Assembly: GCF_006912135.1 (NCBI RefSeq)
Contig: NZ_VIRS01000028.1
Coordinates: 1 to 64,000 of the forward strand
Source: Cryptosporangium phraense
GTDB lineage: Bacteria > Actinomycetota > Actinomycetes > Mycobacteriales > Cryptosporangiaceae
Direction of reading: 5' to 3'
Length of the DNA: 64,000 nucleotides
Part shown: one piece after another, positions 54,018 through 61,411 of the stretch
How the letters are laid out: every line of letters starts with the position of its first letter
Numbering within the stretch: position 1 is the first letter of the stretch
Position numbers and translations under genes: made by a program
The notes under the pieces: generated by a model
What the model was told of the DNA's origin: nothing
What the model saw: only the letters and a program-made list of their open reading frames with translations
The model's database searches: none

Positions 54018-54128
54018 ACCTGGAGCCCGCTCAGGGCGGGGCTGACATCCGCGCCACTCGACGTCGCGTACTGGTCGTACTCAAGTCGGGTGGCGCGGCT
54101 GTCAGCGCCGTCCTGAGCGGGCCGTGCA
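54018..54128. repeat. Long structured hairpin element, copy 2
   Basis: 38-nt arms (54025-54062 with 54085-54122) and a 22-nt loop with the inner GTAC/GTAC stem and the conserved GTACTCAAGTCG. Compared with copy 1, the middle of both arms has changed at most positions while pairing is retained: 34 of 38 are Watson-Crick, with two more G-U as + RNA. ACCTGGA precedes it, and the right arm is again 6 nt from a leftward stop codon (54129-54131). Confidence 0.85.
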
Positions 54129-55394
54129 CTATCGGCCGGAGGACTTGCGGCCTCGGGAGGAGGCGGCGTCGATCACGACGGCGCCGAGGAGGACCGCGCC
54201 GGTGATGATGTACTTCACCGACGACGTCAGCGACAGCAGCGCGAGACCGTTCGCGATCGAACCGATCACGACCGCACCGAGCAGCGGCGCGTAGCGCCGG
54301 GTGCGGCCACCGAACAGCGACGTGCCACCGATGACCGCGGCGGCGATCGAGTTGACCAGCACGTCACCGGCGCCGGACTGCTGGTTCGCGAAGCCCAGCC
54401 GCATCGCGGCGATGACGCCACCGACCGCGGCCAGCGTCGAGCACAGCATGAACACCGAGATCCGGATCGCGTCGACCTTGATGCCGGCCCGGCGCGCGGC
54501 CTCGATGTTGCCACCGACGGCCAGGATCGCCCGGCCGTACTTCGTCCGCCGGATGATCCAGTCGAAGATCAGCACCAGCGCGACCGCGAACAGGAAGATC
54601 CACGGCAGGCCGCGGTCGATCCCGAGCTTGGACGCCAGCGCGACCACGATGACGATCAGGAAGATCGCCACGATCGCGGTGACCCAGATCGGCTGGCCGG
54701 ACAGGCCGGCCCGGCGACGGCGGGCCGAGCCCGACAGCGCGGTCACGACGTACAGCACGACGAGCGCCAGGCCGACGACGTAGGTGAGCCAGGTCGGCAG
54801 GAACTTCTGCTGGCCGATGTCGATCAGCGCGCCGGTGGGCGGCAGGTTGACCGTGCCCTGCTTGCCGAGGATCTCCAGCTGGACGCCCAGCCAGCCGAGC
54901 AGACCGGCCAGCGTGATGACGAACGACGGCACGCCGATCTTGGTGAACACGATGCCGTGGATCAGCCCGATCACGGTGCCGGCCAGGACGGCCATGATCA
55001 CCGACAGGAACGGGTTGACCCCGTGCGTGGCGTTCGCGACCGCGACGATCGCGGCCGCGACACCGCTGACCGAACCGATCGACAGGTCGATCTCACCGAG
55101 CAGCAGGACCAGCGTGATGCCCAGCGCGATGATCGTCAGCGAGGCGATCTGCAGGCACAGGTTGACCAGGTTGAACGCGTTGAGGAACGTGTCGTTCAGG
55201 CTCTGGAAGACGATGACGATGACGACCAGGCCGACGATGATCGGCAGCGAGCCGATGTCGCCGGACCGCAGCCGGGCGAACAGCGCGCCGACGTACCCCA
55301 TCGGGCCGCGGGCCTGGATGAGCCGGGGGTCGAGCAGGTCCGCCGCGACGGCACCTTCTGCCGGCCGGTCGACCGGCTCCGTCGGAGTGCTCAC
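54129..55394 (-). CDS. Sugar ABC transporter permease, XylH/RbsC family
   Basis: 421 residues, 11-12 membrane helices. BPD_transp_2 family with LLLGEIDLSIGSVSGVAAAI and NIEAARRAGIKVDAIRI (the EAA-like loop), and a long form with an insertion of charged residues (SARRRRAGLSG) as in XylH. GTG 55394 overlaps the ATPase stop (GTGA). The stop codon is 6 nt from hairpin copy 2. Confidence 0.93.
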   Translation of the reverse strand: MSTPTEPVDRPAEGAVAADLLDPRLIQARGPMGYVGALFARLRSGDIGSLPIIVGLVVIVIVFQSLNDTFLNAFNLVNLCLQIASLTIIALGITLVLLLGEIDLSIGSVSGVAAAIVAVANATHGVNPFLSVIMAVLAGTVIGLIHGIVFTKIGVPSFVITLAGLLGWLGVQLEILGKQGTVNLPPTGALIDIGQQKFLPTWLTYVVGLALVVLYVVTALSGSARRRRAGLSGQPIWVTAIVAIFLIVIVVALASKLGIDRGLPWIFLFAVALVLIFDWIIRRTKYGRAILAVGGNIEAARRAGIKVDAIRISVFMLCSTLAAVGGVIAAMRLGFANQQSGAGDVLVNSIAAAVIGGTSLFGGRTRRYAPLLGAVVIGSIANGLALLSLTSSVKYIITGAVLLGAVVIDAASSRGRKSSGR

Positions 55395-56236
55395 TGAATC
55401 GTCCCTTCGTAACGGCCGCCGGGGGCCGCACGGTGTTCCCGGGCGGCGCGCTCGGCCACCACGTTGTCGCTGGCACCGGTGATCGCGGCGACCAGATCGG
55501 TCGTGCTGACCTGGCGGGCGTCGAACTCGCCGGCGTTGCGGCCCAGACGCAGCACGACCACCCGGTCGGCGACGGCCTGGACGTCGGCCATGTTGTGGCT
55601 GATCAGGATGACCGCGAGGCCGCGGTCGCGGAGCCGCTCGACCAGGTTGAGCACCTGGGCGGTCTGCGCGACGCCGAGGGCGGCGGTCGGCTCGTCGAGG
55701 ATGACGACCTTCGGGTTGCCGAGCAGCGAGCGCGAGATCGCGACGGTCTGCCGCTGGCCACCGGAGAGCGAGGCGACCGGGATCCGGACGCTCGGGATCT
55801 TGGCCGCGAGCGTGCGCAGCAGTTCCCAGCTGCGCTTCTCCATCTCGGCCTCGTCGAGCGCTACGCCGCCGACCGTGAGCTCGCTGCCGAGGAACAGGTT
55901 GCCGACGACGTCCAGGTTGTCGCAGAGCGCGAGGTCCTGGAAGACCGTGGCGATGCCGAGGCCCTGCGAGGCCGACGGCGAGGGGATCGAGACCTGGCGA
56001 CCCTGGAAGAGGATCTGGCCGCTGTCGGCCGGGCCGGCTCCGGACATCACCTTGACGAGGGTGGACTTGCCTGCGCCGTTGTCTCCGACCAGCGCGACCA
56101 CCTCCCCGGCGGCGACCGAGAAGGAGACGTCGGTGAGCGCCTGGACGGCACCGAACCGCTTGTTGATGCCCGTCATCGAGAGCACCGGCTGTCGCGCGCC
56201 GGTACCAGGACGGCCGGCCCCTGTGGTGGCTGTCAT
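55391..56236 (-). CDS. Sugar ABC transporter ATPase, single NBD (FrcA type)
   Basis: 281 residues with only one nucleotide-binding domain, unlike the two-domain RbsA/XylG (about 500). Walker A GDNGAGKSTLVKVMSG, signature LSGGQRQTVAISR, Walker B VVILDEPTAALGV. Such single-domain enzymes (FrcA-like) dimerise. ATG 56236 has AGAGGA upstream. It lies 96 nt after the binding-protein gene, separated by a 13-bp hairpin. Confidence 0.92.
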   Translation of the reverse strand: MTATTGAGRPGTGARQPVLSMTGINKRFGAVQALTDVSFSVAAGEVVALVGDNGAGKSTLVKVMSGAGPADSGQILFQGRQVSIPSPSASQGLGIATVFQDLALCDNLDVVGNLFLGSELTVGGVALDEAEMEKRSWELLRTLAAKIPSVRIPVASLSGGQRQTVAISRSLLGNPKVVILDEPTAALGVAQTAQVLNLVERLRDRGLAVILISHNMADVQAVADRVVVLRLGRNAGEFDARQVSTTDLVAAITGASDNVVAERAAREHRAAPGGRYEGTIQ

Positions 56237-56278
56237 GCGGTCCTCTTCGTTGCGAGGGGTTGGGATGGACGCGTGTGA

Positions 56279-56307
56279 GCGGCGGCACACCGTCGGTGTG
56301 CCGCCGC
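56279..56307 (-). terminator. Intra-operon hairpin between binding protein and ATPase
   Basis: A perfect 13-bp stem (56279-56291 with 56295-56307), 3-nt loop. It probably protects or attenuates the transcript so that the binding protein is made in excess. Confidence 0.7.
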
Positions 56308-56332
56308 CCGCACGTTCAGGAGTGGTCGGCCG

Positions 56333-57433
56333 TCACTGCAGGCCGGCCGTCTTGCACGCCGCCTGGTAGTCGGCGGTGCAGATCTGGGCCACGGTGTAGA
56401 AGTTGTCCGCGACGACCGTCGTCTTGATGTTCTCCTTGGTGACCGGCACCGGGGTCAGGAGCACCGACGGCACGTCCTTCTTGCCGTTGTTCACCTTCGC
56501 GTCCGCGCCGGTGACCTCCTTGCCCTGGGCCAGCGCGACCGCGATCTCGGCGGCCTTCTCGGCCTCCGGCTTGATCGCCTTGTAGATCGTCATGTACTGG
56601 TCGCCGGCGACGATCCGCTGGATCGCCGCGAGCTCGGCGTCCTGGCCGGTGACCGGCGGGATCGGGCTGACGCCGGCGGCCTTCATCGCGGCGATCGCGC
56701 CACCGGCGGTGCCGTCGTTGGCGGCGTAGACGCCGACGAACCCGGTCTTGCCGAGCTTCGAGATCTGGCCGTCCATGAACGTCTGGGCGTTCTCCGGCTT
56801 CCACTCCGGGGTGAAGTACGCGGTCGACGGCTGCGACGTGAAGCCCGAGGTCTTCAGGACCGACTCGGCGCCCTTGTTGAAGAGCTTCGCGTTGTTGTCG
56901 GTCGGCGAGCCGTTGATCTCGACGATGTTGCCGCTGGTCTTGCCGTCCTTCTTGAGCTTCTCGACCAGCGAGGTCGCCTGCAGGGCGCCGACCTTCTCGT
57001 TGTCGAACGAGATGTAGTAGTCGACGTCGGCTTTGGTCACGAGCCGGTCGTAGGAGATGACCGGGACCTTCTTGGCCGCGGCGGTGGTGACGATGCTCGC
57101 GGCGGCCTCGCCGTCGACCGGGTCGAGCACGAGGACCTTGGCTCCGTCGTTCAGCGCGGCCTCGGCCTGCTGCTGCTGCGTGTCGGTCTGCTGGTTGGCG
57201 TTGTTGTACACGACGGTGCAGTCCGAGCAGAGCGACTTGACCTTGGCCTCGAACAGCGGCTTGTCGAACTGCTCGTACCGGGTCGTCTGCGACTCCGGGA
57301 GCAGGAGGGCGATCTTGGCGTTGTCGCTGCTGCTGCCGGAGCTCGAGCTGTCGTCCGAGCTCTCACAGGCCGCCGCGCTGAGCGCCAGCAGCACGGCAGC
57401 GGCAACAGCGACGCCGCGACGCAGAGTGAACAC
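56333..57433 (-). CDS. Sugar-binding lipoprotein (XylF-like)
   Basis: 366 residues. Lipoprotein signal with lipobox LSAAAC (Cys about 24), a Ser/Asp linker, then a two-lobe periplasmic-binding fold of the xylose/ribose family (KIALLLPESQTTRYEQFDKP, VLVLDPVDGEAAASIV, GVYAANDGTAGGAIAAMKAA, PVTGQDAELAAIQRIVAG). It is closest to D-xylose binders; the substrate is inferred. GTG 57433 has GGGAGG upstream. Confidence 0.92.
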   Translation of the reverse strand: MFTLRRGVAVAAAVLLALSAAACESSDDSSSSGSSSDNAKIALLLPESQTTRYEQFDKPLFEAKVKSLCSDCTVVYNNANQQTDTQQQQAEAALNDGAKVLVLDPVDGEAAASIVTTAAAKKVPVISYDRLVTKADVDYYISFDNEKVGALQATSLVEKLKKDGKTSGNIVEINGSPTDNNAKLFNKGAESVLKTSGFTSQPSTAYFTPEWKPENAQTFMDGQISKLGKTGFVGVYAANDGTAGGAIAAMKAAGVSPIPPVTGQDAELAAIQRIVAGDQYMTIYKAIKPEAEKAAEIAVALAQGKEVTGADAKVNNGKKDVPSVLLTPVPVTKENIKTTVVADNFYTVAQICTADYQAACKTAGLQ

Positions 57434-57483
57434 CAAACCTCCCGATGAGTGACGGTGAGCGGCACACACGGCCGCTGAACAGG

Positions 57484-57661
57484 ACACTCGTCTTGCCCCC
57501 TGGTTCTGTCAAGGAACACCCATAACGGTTTGGTTTCGTCATGGACACGACACTTACCTGTATCGGTAAAGCGGGCGAAAGCCCCGAAGCATGTAACCAG
57601 TGGGACGTCTGATCACTCGGTTTTGACGTCAGTTGACAGAACTCGCGACACGCCCGAGTAT
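57484..57661. promoter_or_regulatory. Divergent sugar-ABC and ROK promoters with palindromic operator candidates
   Basis: Leftward: TTGACA (57512-57507), 17 nt, GAGTGT (57489-57484). Rightward: TTGACA (57633-57638), 17 nt, GAGTAT (57656-57661), then 6 nt to ATG 57668. Between them are TTACC-N6-GGTAA (57554-57569) and TGACGTCA (57624-57631), candidate ROK operators. Confidence 0.65.
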
Positions 57662-57667
57662 GCCCGC

Positions 57668-58846
57668 ATGACTGACCAGGAGTCAGGCGTCACCGGCCTC
57701 GGCGGCAACCAGCGCCGCTTGGCCGATGCCCTGAGGGCAATGGGGCCCAGCACCCGCGCGGACTTGGCGACCGCGACGGGTCTCTCCAGAGCTACCGTAT
57801 CCACTACCCTGAGTGATCTTGCGGACCTCGGGCTCGTCGTCGAGCCCGGCGGAACCGCACCGGCGGGGCCGGCCGGTGGACGGCCCGCGGCGGTCGTCCA
57901 GCTGGCTCCGGGCGCCGGAGTGGTGGCCGGGGTCGACATCGGGCGCAGGCACGTGAACGTCGCCGTCGCCGACCTGGCCCACACGGTCATCGCCGAGCGC
58001 GGCGAGCGGCTCCGGCCGGACGAGGAGCACACCGCGTCGGTGATGCTCGACCGCGCGGCCGCGTTGGTCGTGGCCGCGGTCGAGGAGTCCGGGCACACGC
58101 TGGCCGACGTGATCGGCGTCGGGCTCGGGCTGCCCGCGCCGGTCGTCAGCGGCACCGGGTTGCTCGGGGCGTCGAACATCCTGCCCGCGTGGGCCGGTCT
58201 GGCGCCGTCGCTGGAGCTCGGCGAGCGGCTGTCGCTGCCGGTCCACGTCGAGAACGACGCCAACCTCGGAGCGCTCTCCGAGCACACCTGGGGCGCCGGG
58301 CGCGGCAGCGACGCGCTGGTCTACCTGAAGCTCGGCACCGGCATCGGCGGCGGTCTGGTGATCGACGGACACCTGTTCCGCGGGATCTCCGGCACCGCGG
58401 GCGAGATCGGCCACCTCAGCCTCGACGCGGCCGGCGACGTCTGCCGCTGCGGCAACCGCGGCTGCCTGGAGCTGGTCGCCGGTGGCGCGGCCCTGGTGTC
58501 GATCCTCGGCCGCGGCCGGCCCGAGATCCGTTCCCTGGCCGACGTCGTCCAGCTGGTCGCCGAGGGTGACGCGCCGTGCCGGCGGCTGGTCGCGGACGCC
58601 GGGTCCTCGATCGGGGTGGCGCTGGGCGGGCTGGTGAACCTGATAAACCCGGACCGGGTCGTCGTGGGTGGGGAGCTGGCGGCCACCGGCCAGGTGCTGC
58701 TCGACCCGCTGCGCCACGCGCTCGGCCGCTCGGCGGTGCCGAGCGCGGTCGAGGCGGTGAACGTCGTGCAGGGGACGCTGGGCGACCGGGCCGAAGCCCT
58801 GGGAGCAGTAGCCCTGGTACTCCGCGAACCGTCACCCAGCCGCTGA
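57668..58846 (+). CDS. ROK-family transcriptional regulator
   Basis: 392 residues. An N-terminal winged helix (STRADLATATGLSRATVSTT, about 32-51) and a ROK sugar-kinase-like domain with GVDIGRRHVNVAV, LKLGTGIGGGLVIDG and the zinc signature GEIGHLSLDAAGDVCRCGNRG (about 245-265). Probably a XylR/NagC-like repressor of the divergent sugar ABC operon, released by the sugar. ATG 57668 follows a near-consensus promoter by 6 nt, so the mRNA is likely leaderless. Confidence 0.92.
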   Translation: MTDQESGVTGLGGNQRRLADALRAMGPSTRADLATATGLSRATVSTTLSDLADLGLVVEPGGTAPAGPAGGRPAAVVQLAPGAGVVAGVDIGRRHVNVAVADLAHTVIAERGERLRPDEEHTASVMLDRAAALVVAAVEESGHTLADVIGVGLGLPAPVVSGTGLLGASNILPAWAGLAPSLELGERLSLPVHVENDANLGALSEHTWGAGRGSDALVYLKLGTGIGGGLVIDGHLFRGISGTAGEIGHLSLDAAGDVCRCGNRGCLELVAGGAALVSILGRGRPEIRSLADVVQLVAEGDAPCRRLVADAGSSIGVALGGLVNLINPDRVVVGGELAATGQVLLDPLRHALGRSAVPSAVEAVNVVQGTLGDRAEALGAVALVLREPSPSR

Positions 58847-58877
58847 GCCGGCCGGCTGGCCTGGCCTGGCCCGGAAT

Positions 58878-58937
58878 GTGGAACTTCGGGCCGGTCGGGG
58901 CCTGCTCAAAATTCCACCGTCTCCCGAAGTTCCACGC
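58878..58937. repeat. Hairpin repeat, copy A
   Basis: GTGGAACTTCGGG (58878-58890) pairs perfectly with 58923-58935. An inner alternative partner, ATTCCAC, lies at 58911-58917. The first 20 nt recur at 59960-60000, after the next gene. It may be the ROK terminator and/or a cassette boundary. Confidence 0.7.
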
Positions 58938-59023
58938 TTTCCGCCGTCCCCACCCGCCCTGATTGTCCACAGCGGGCCGACTCGGACCGACGATCCCCGG
59001 TCGATTCGACCACTCTTCGCGGC

Positions 59024-59956
59024 GTGTCGGACAAGATCGGGTGGCCTGCGCTCGCACAGCGGCAGGCGGGCGCCATTTCTCGCGCCCAACTCTTCGCCCA
59101 CGGCGTCACCCGGGCCACCATTTCTGCGCATCTGGTCGGGGGCCGCTGGCAGCGCCCGATTCCGGGCGTGCTGGTGACCTTCACCGGGCCCTTGCCTGCG
59201 CCGACGAGGGAGTGGGTCGCGCTGCTTCATGCTGGCGAAGGGGCGCTGCTCAGCCATCGGACCGCCGGAGCGCTCTGGCGGCTGCTGCCCGAGCGTGCCC
59301 GGTATCCGATCCACGTCCTGATCCCGGCCGATCGCCGAGTTCGATCCCGACGAGGCATCGTCGTTCACCGGACCCGCGTGCCCGCCGAGCCAGTGGGATC
59401 TCCACCCCGCACCGGCGCGGCCCGTACCGCTATCGACCTCTGTGCGCGCGCGAAGAATCTGACGGAGATCGCCGGCATTCTCGGACAACTCGCTCAGTGT
59501 CAGCCGGACGCGATTGAGACGGCTCGAAACCTGCTGGCGGTGGCCCCCACACTTCCGCGACGAGCGGACATCGCCGCCGTGCTCGATGACGTCGCTGGTG
59601 GCGCACACTCCGCGCTGGAATGGCACTACCTGGTCGATGTCGAACGGGCTCACGGTCTGCCGACCGGCGATCGCCAGCGCCCTCTGGGCGGCAGCAGGCA
59701 GGACGTCCACCACCGCGAGTACCGGACGACGGTCGAGCTGGATGGCCGGGTGGTGCATCAGCCGAGCCGCGCCGCATGGCATGACCGGGCTCGCGACAAC
59801 GCGGCCGCCTCCCGGGGCGAGATGACTCTGCGGTACGGCTGGGCAGACGTCCGCGACCGACCCTGCGCGGTTGCGGCCGAGGTCGCGGCGGTATTACGCG
59901 TCGGTGGCTGGCCGGGCGGCCTGCGTCGTTGCGGGTCTGTTTGCCGCGTCAGCTAG
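59024..59956 (+). CDS. AbiEi-type antitoxin domain fused to a DUF559-like nuclease fold
   Basis: 310 residues. The N-terminus resembles the AbiEi antitoxin winged helix (RQAGAISRAQLFAHGVTRAT, about 13-32, then GRWQRPIPGVLVTFTG). The C-terminal part (about 195-290) has the VELDGRVVHQPSRAAWHDRA and RDNAAASRGEMTLRYGWADV pattern of DUF559/Vsr-like PD-(D/E)XK folds. No AbiEii partner is adjacent, so this is an orphan of a type common in actinobacteria; the role is unknown. GTG 59024 is the apparent start. Related hairpin repeats lie on both sides. Confidence 0.7.
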   Translation: MSDKIGWPALAQRQAGAISRAQLFAHGVTRATISAHLVGGRWQRPIPGVLVTFTGPLPAPTREWVALLHAGEGALLSHRTAGALWRLLPERARYPIHVLIPADRRVRSRRGIVVHRTRVPAEPVGSPPRTGAARTAIDLCARAKNLTEIAGILGQLAQCQPDAIETARNLLAVAPTLPRRADIAAVLDDVAGGAHSALEWHYLVDVERAHGLPTGDRQRPLGGSRQDVHHREYRTTVELDGRVVHQPSRAAWHDRARDNAAASRGEMTLRYGWADVRDRPCAVAAEVAAVLRVGGWPGGLRRCGSVCRVS

Positions 59957-59959
59957 GAG

Positions 59960-60001
59960 GTGTGAACTTCGGGCCGGTCGGACCGAGCCCGAAATTCCAC
60001 G
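59960..60001. repeat. Hairpin repeat, copy B
   Basis: GAACTTCGGGCCGGTCGG and a terminal AAATTCCAC match copy A in the same orientation. Stem TTCGGGC/GCCCGAA has an inner GGTC/GACC. It lies between convergent stop codons (59954-59956 and 60002-60004), so it can also act as a terminator. Confidence 0.7.
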
Positions 60002-61411
60002 CTAACTGCGGATCAGGGTGCCTACACATTCGACGTGGTGGGTCATGGGGAAGGCGTCGAAGGCTCGGACCCGCTGCAAGGCGTAGCCCACTTCGGCGAA
60101 CGTCGCCACGTCCCGGGCGAACGCGGCCGGGTCGCAGGCCACGTACGCGATCGCGCGCGGCGACCGAGACGCCACCGCCCGAACCACCGCGGCGCCGGCC
60201 CCCGAGCGAGGCGGGTCGAGCACCACCAGGTCGACCGGTTCCGGCAGCCCGGACGACAGCGCGGAATCCACCCGGCCCACGACCACCGACGCCCAGGGCG
60301 TGTCGCGGAGATTGCGGCGGGCGTCGTCGCAGGCGCCCCGGTCGGACTCCACGGCCACTACCCGCCCGTACTCCCCCACCGCGGACGCCAGGACCCCGGC
60401 GAACAGCCCGGCGCCGGCGTAGAGGTCGAGCACGGACTCCCCCGGCTGCGGGGCCAGCGCCTCGGTGACCGCGGTGACCAGCGCGTCCGGGGCCGCCGGG
60501 TGAACCTGCCAGAAACCGTCGGCGCGCACCAGCCAGCGCCGGCCGGCCGCGACCTCGCGCACCCGCCGGTGACCGCGCACCGAGTCGGCCCCGGCCTTCA
60601 CCACGGCGACCGTCTCGGGCAGCTCCTCCGGCAGCTCGACCACCACCGTCCGCTCCCGCCGAGAATCCCGCCGATCCCGCCGATCCCGCCCCCGGCCACC
60701 GCCGCCGTCCCGGCCGCGCCCTCCGCCGTCCCGGCCGCGGCCGGAGCCCGCGCCACCGCCGCGGCCAACGCGGCCCTCGGACGGCGCCTCCAGCACCACC
60801 GCGTCGTCTCCGGCCGCGGACGCCACGGCCTCCACGCTGCCCACCCCCGGCCAGCCCAGGTGCGTGACCCCGATCGCATCGATCCGCGGATCGGCGATCG
60901 GGCAGCTCTCCACCGGCAGCACCGCCCGCGACCGGTGCGGATGCAAACCCGCCCGCCCGGCCGCGTCCACCGCGAACCGCACCCGCGTCCGCCACCCCAG
61001 CGACCCGCCCGGCAGCTCCTCCACGCCCGCGAAGACCTCCGCGACCGACGACGCCGACAACCCGCCCAGCCGGACCAGCTGCTCCTCCACCACCGACGCC
61101 TTCAGCGCCCGCTGCGCGGCCGGCGACGCGTGCTGCAGGTCGCACCCCCCGCACCCGCCCGGGTGCGCGTACGGGCACGGCGGCTCGACCCGCGACTCCG
61201 ACGCCCGCAGCACCGACACGGCGTCGGCCCGGCAGAACGACCCACCGCGGTCCTCGGTGACCCGCGCCACCACCCGCTCGCCCGGCAGCGCGTGACGCAC
61301 GAACACGACGCGCCCGGCGTGCCGCCCCACGCAGTGGCCGCCGTGCGCGATCGACTCGACGTCCAGTTCGAACTCGGTGCCCACCCAGGACGTCACCACG
61401 GACTCGGTCAC
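60002..61411 (-). CDS. TRAM-domain RNA (uracil-5-)-methyltransferase, RlmCD/TrmA family
   Basis: 469 residues. An N-terminal TRAM domain (about 5-60), a [4Fe-4S]-type cysteine set (CPYAHPGGCGGCDLQH, about 86-101), and the SAM fold with LDLYAGAGLFAGVLA, VLDPPRSGAG and catalytic cysteine in AYVACDPAAFARDV. It methylates uridine in 23S rRNA or tRNA. A Gly/Arg/Asp-rich insertion (about 215-255, RGRDGGGRGRDGG) interrupts the central region. GTG 61411 overlaps the permease stop (GTGA). Confidence 0.93.
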   Translation of the reverse strand: MTESVVTSWVGTEFELDVESIAHGGHCVGRHAGRVVFVRHALPGERVVARVTEDRGGSFCRADAVSVLRASESRVEPPCPYAHPGGCGGCDLQHASPAAQRALKASVVEEQLVRLGGLSASSVAEVFAGVEELPGGSLGWRTRVRFAVDAAGRAGLHPHRSRAVLPVESCPIADPRIDAIGVTHLGWPGVGSVEAVASAAGDDAVVLEAPSEGRVGRGGGAGSGRGRDGGGRGRDGGGGRGRDRRDRRDSRRERTVVVELPEELPETVAVVKAGADSVRGHRRVREVAAGRRWLVRADGFWQVHPAAPDALVTAVTEALAPQPGESVLDLYAGAGLFAGVLASAVGEYGRVVAVESDRGACDDARRNLRDTPWASVVVGRVDSALSSGLPEPVDLVVLDPPRSGAGAAVVRAVASRSPRAIAYVACDPAAFARDVATFAEVGYALQRVRAFDAFPMTHHVECVGTLIRS

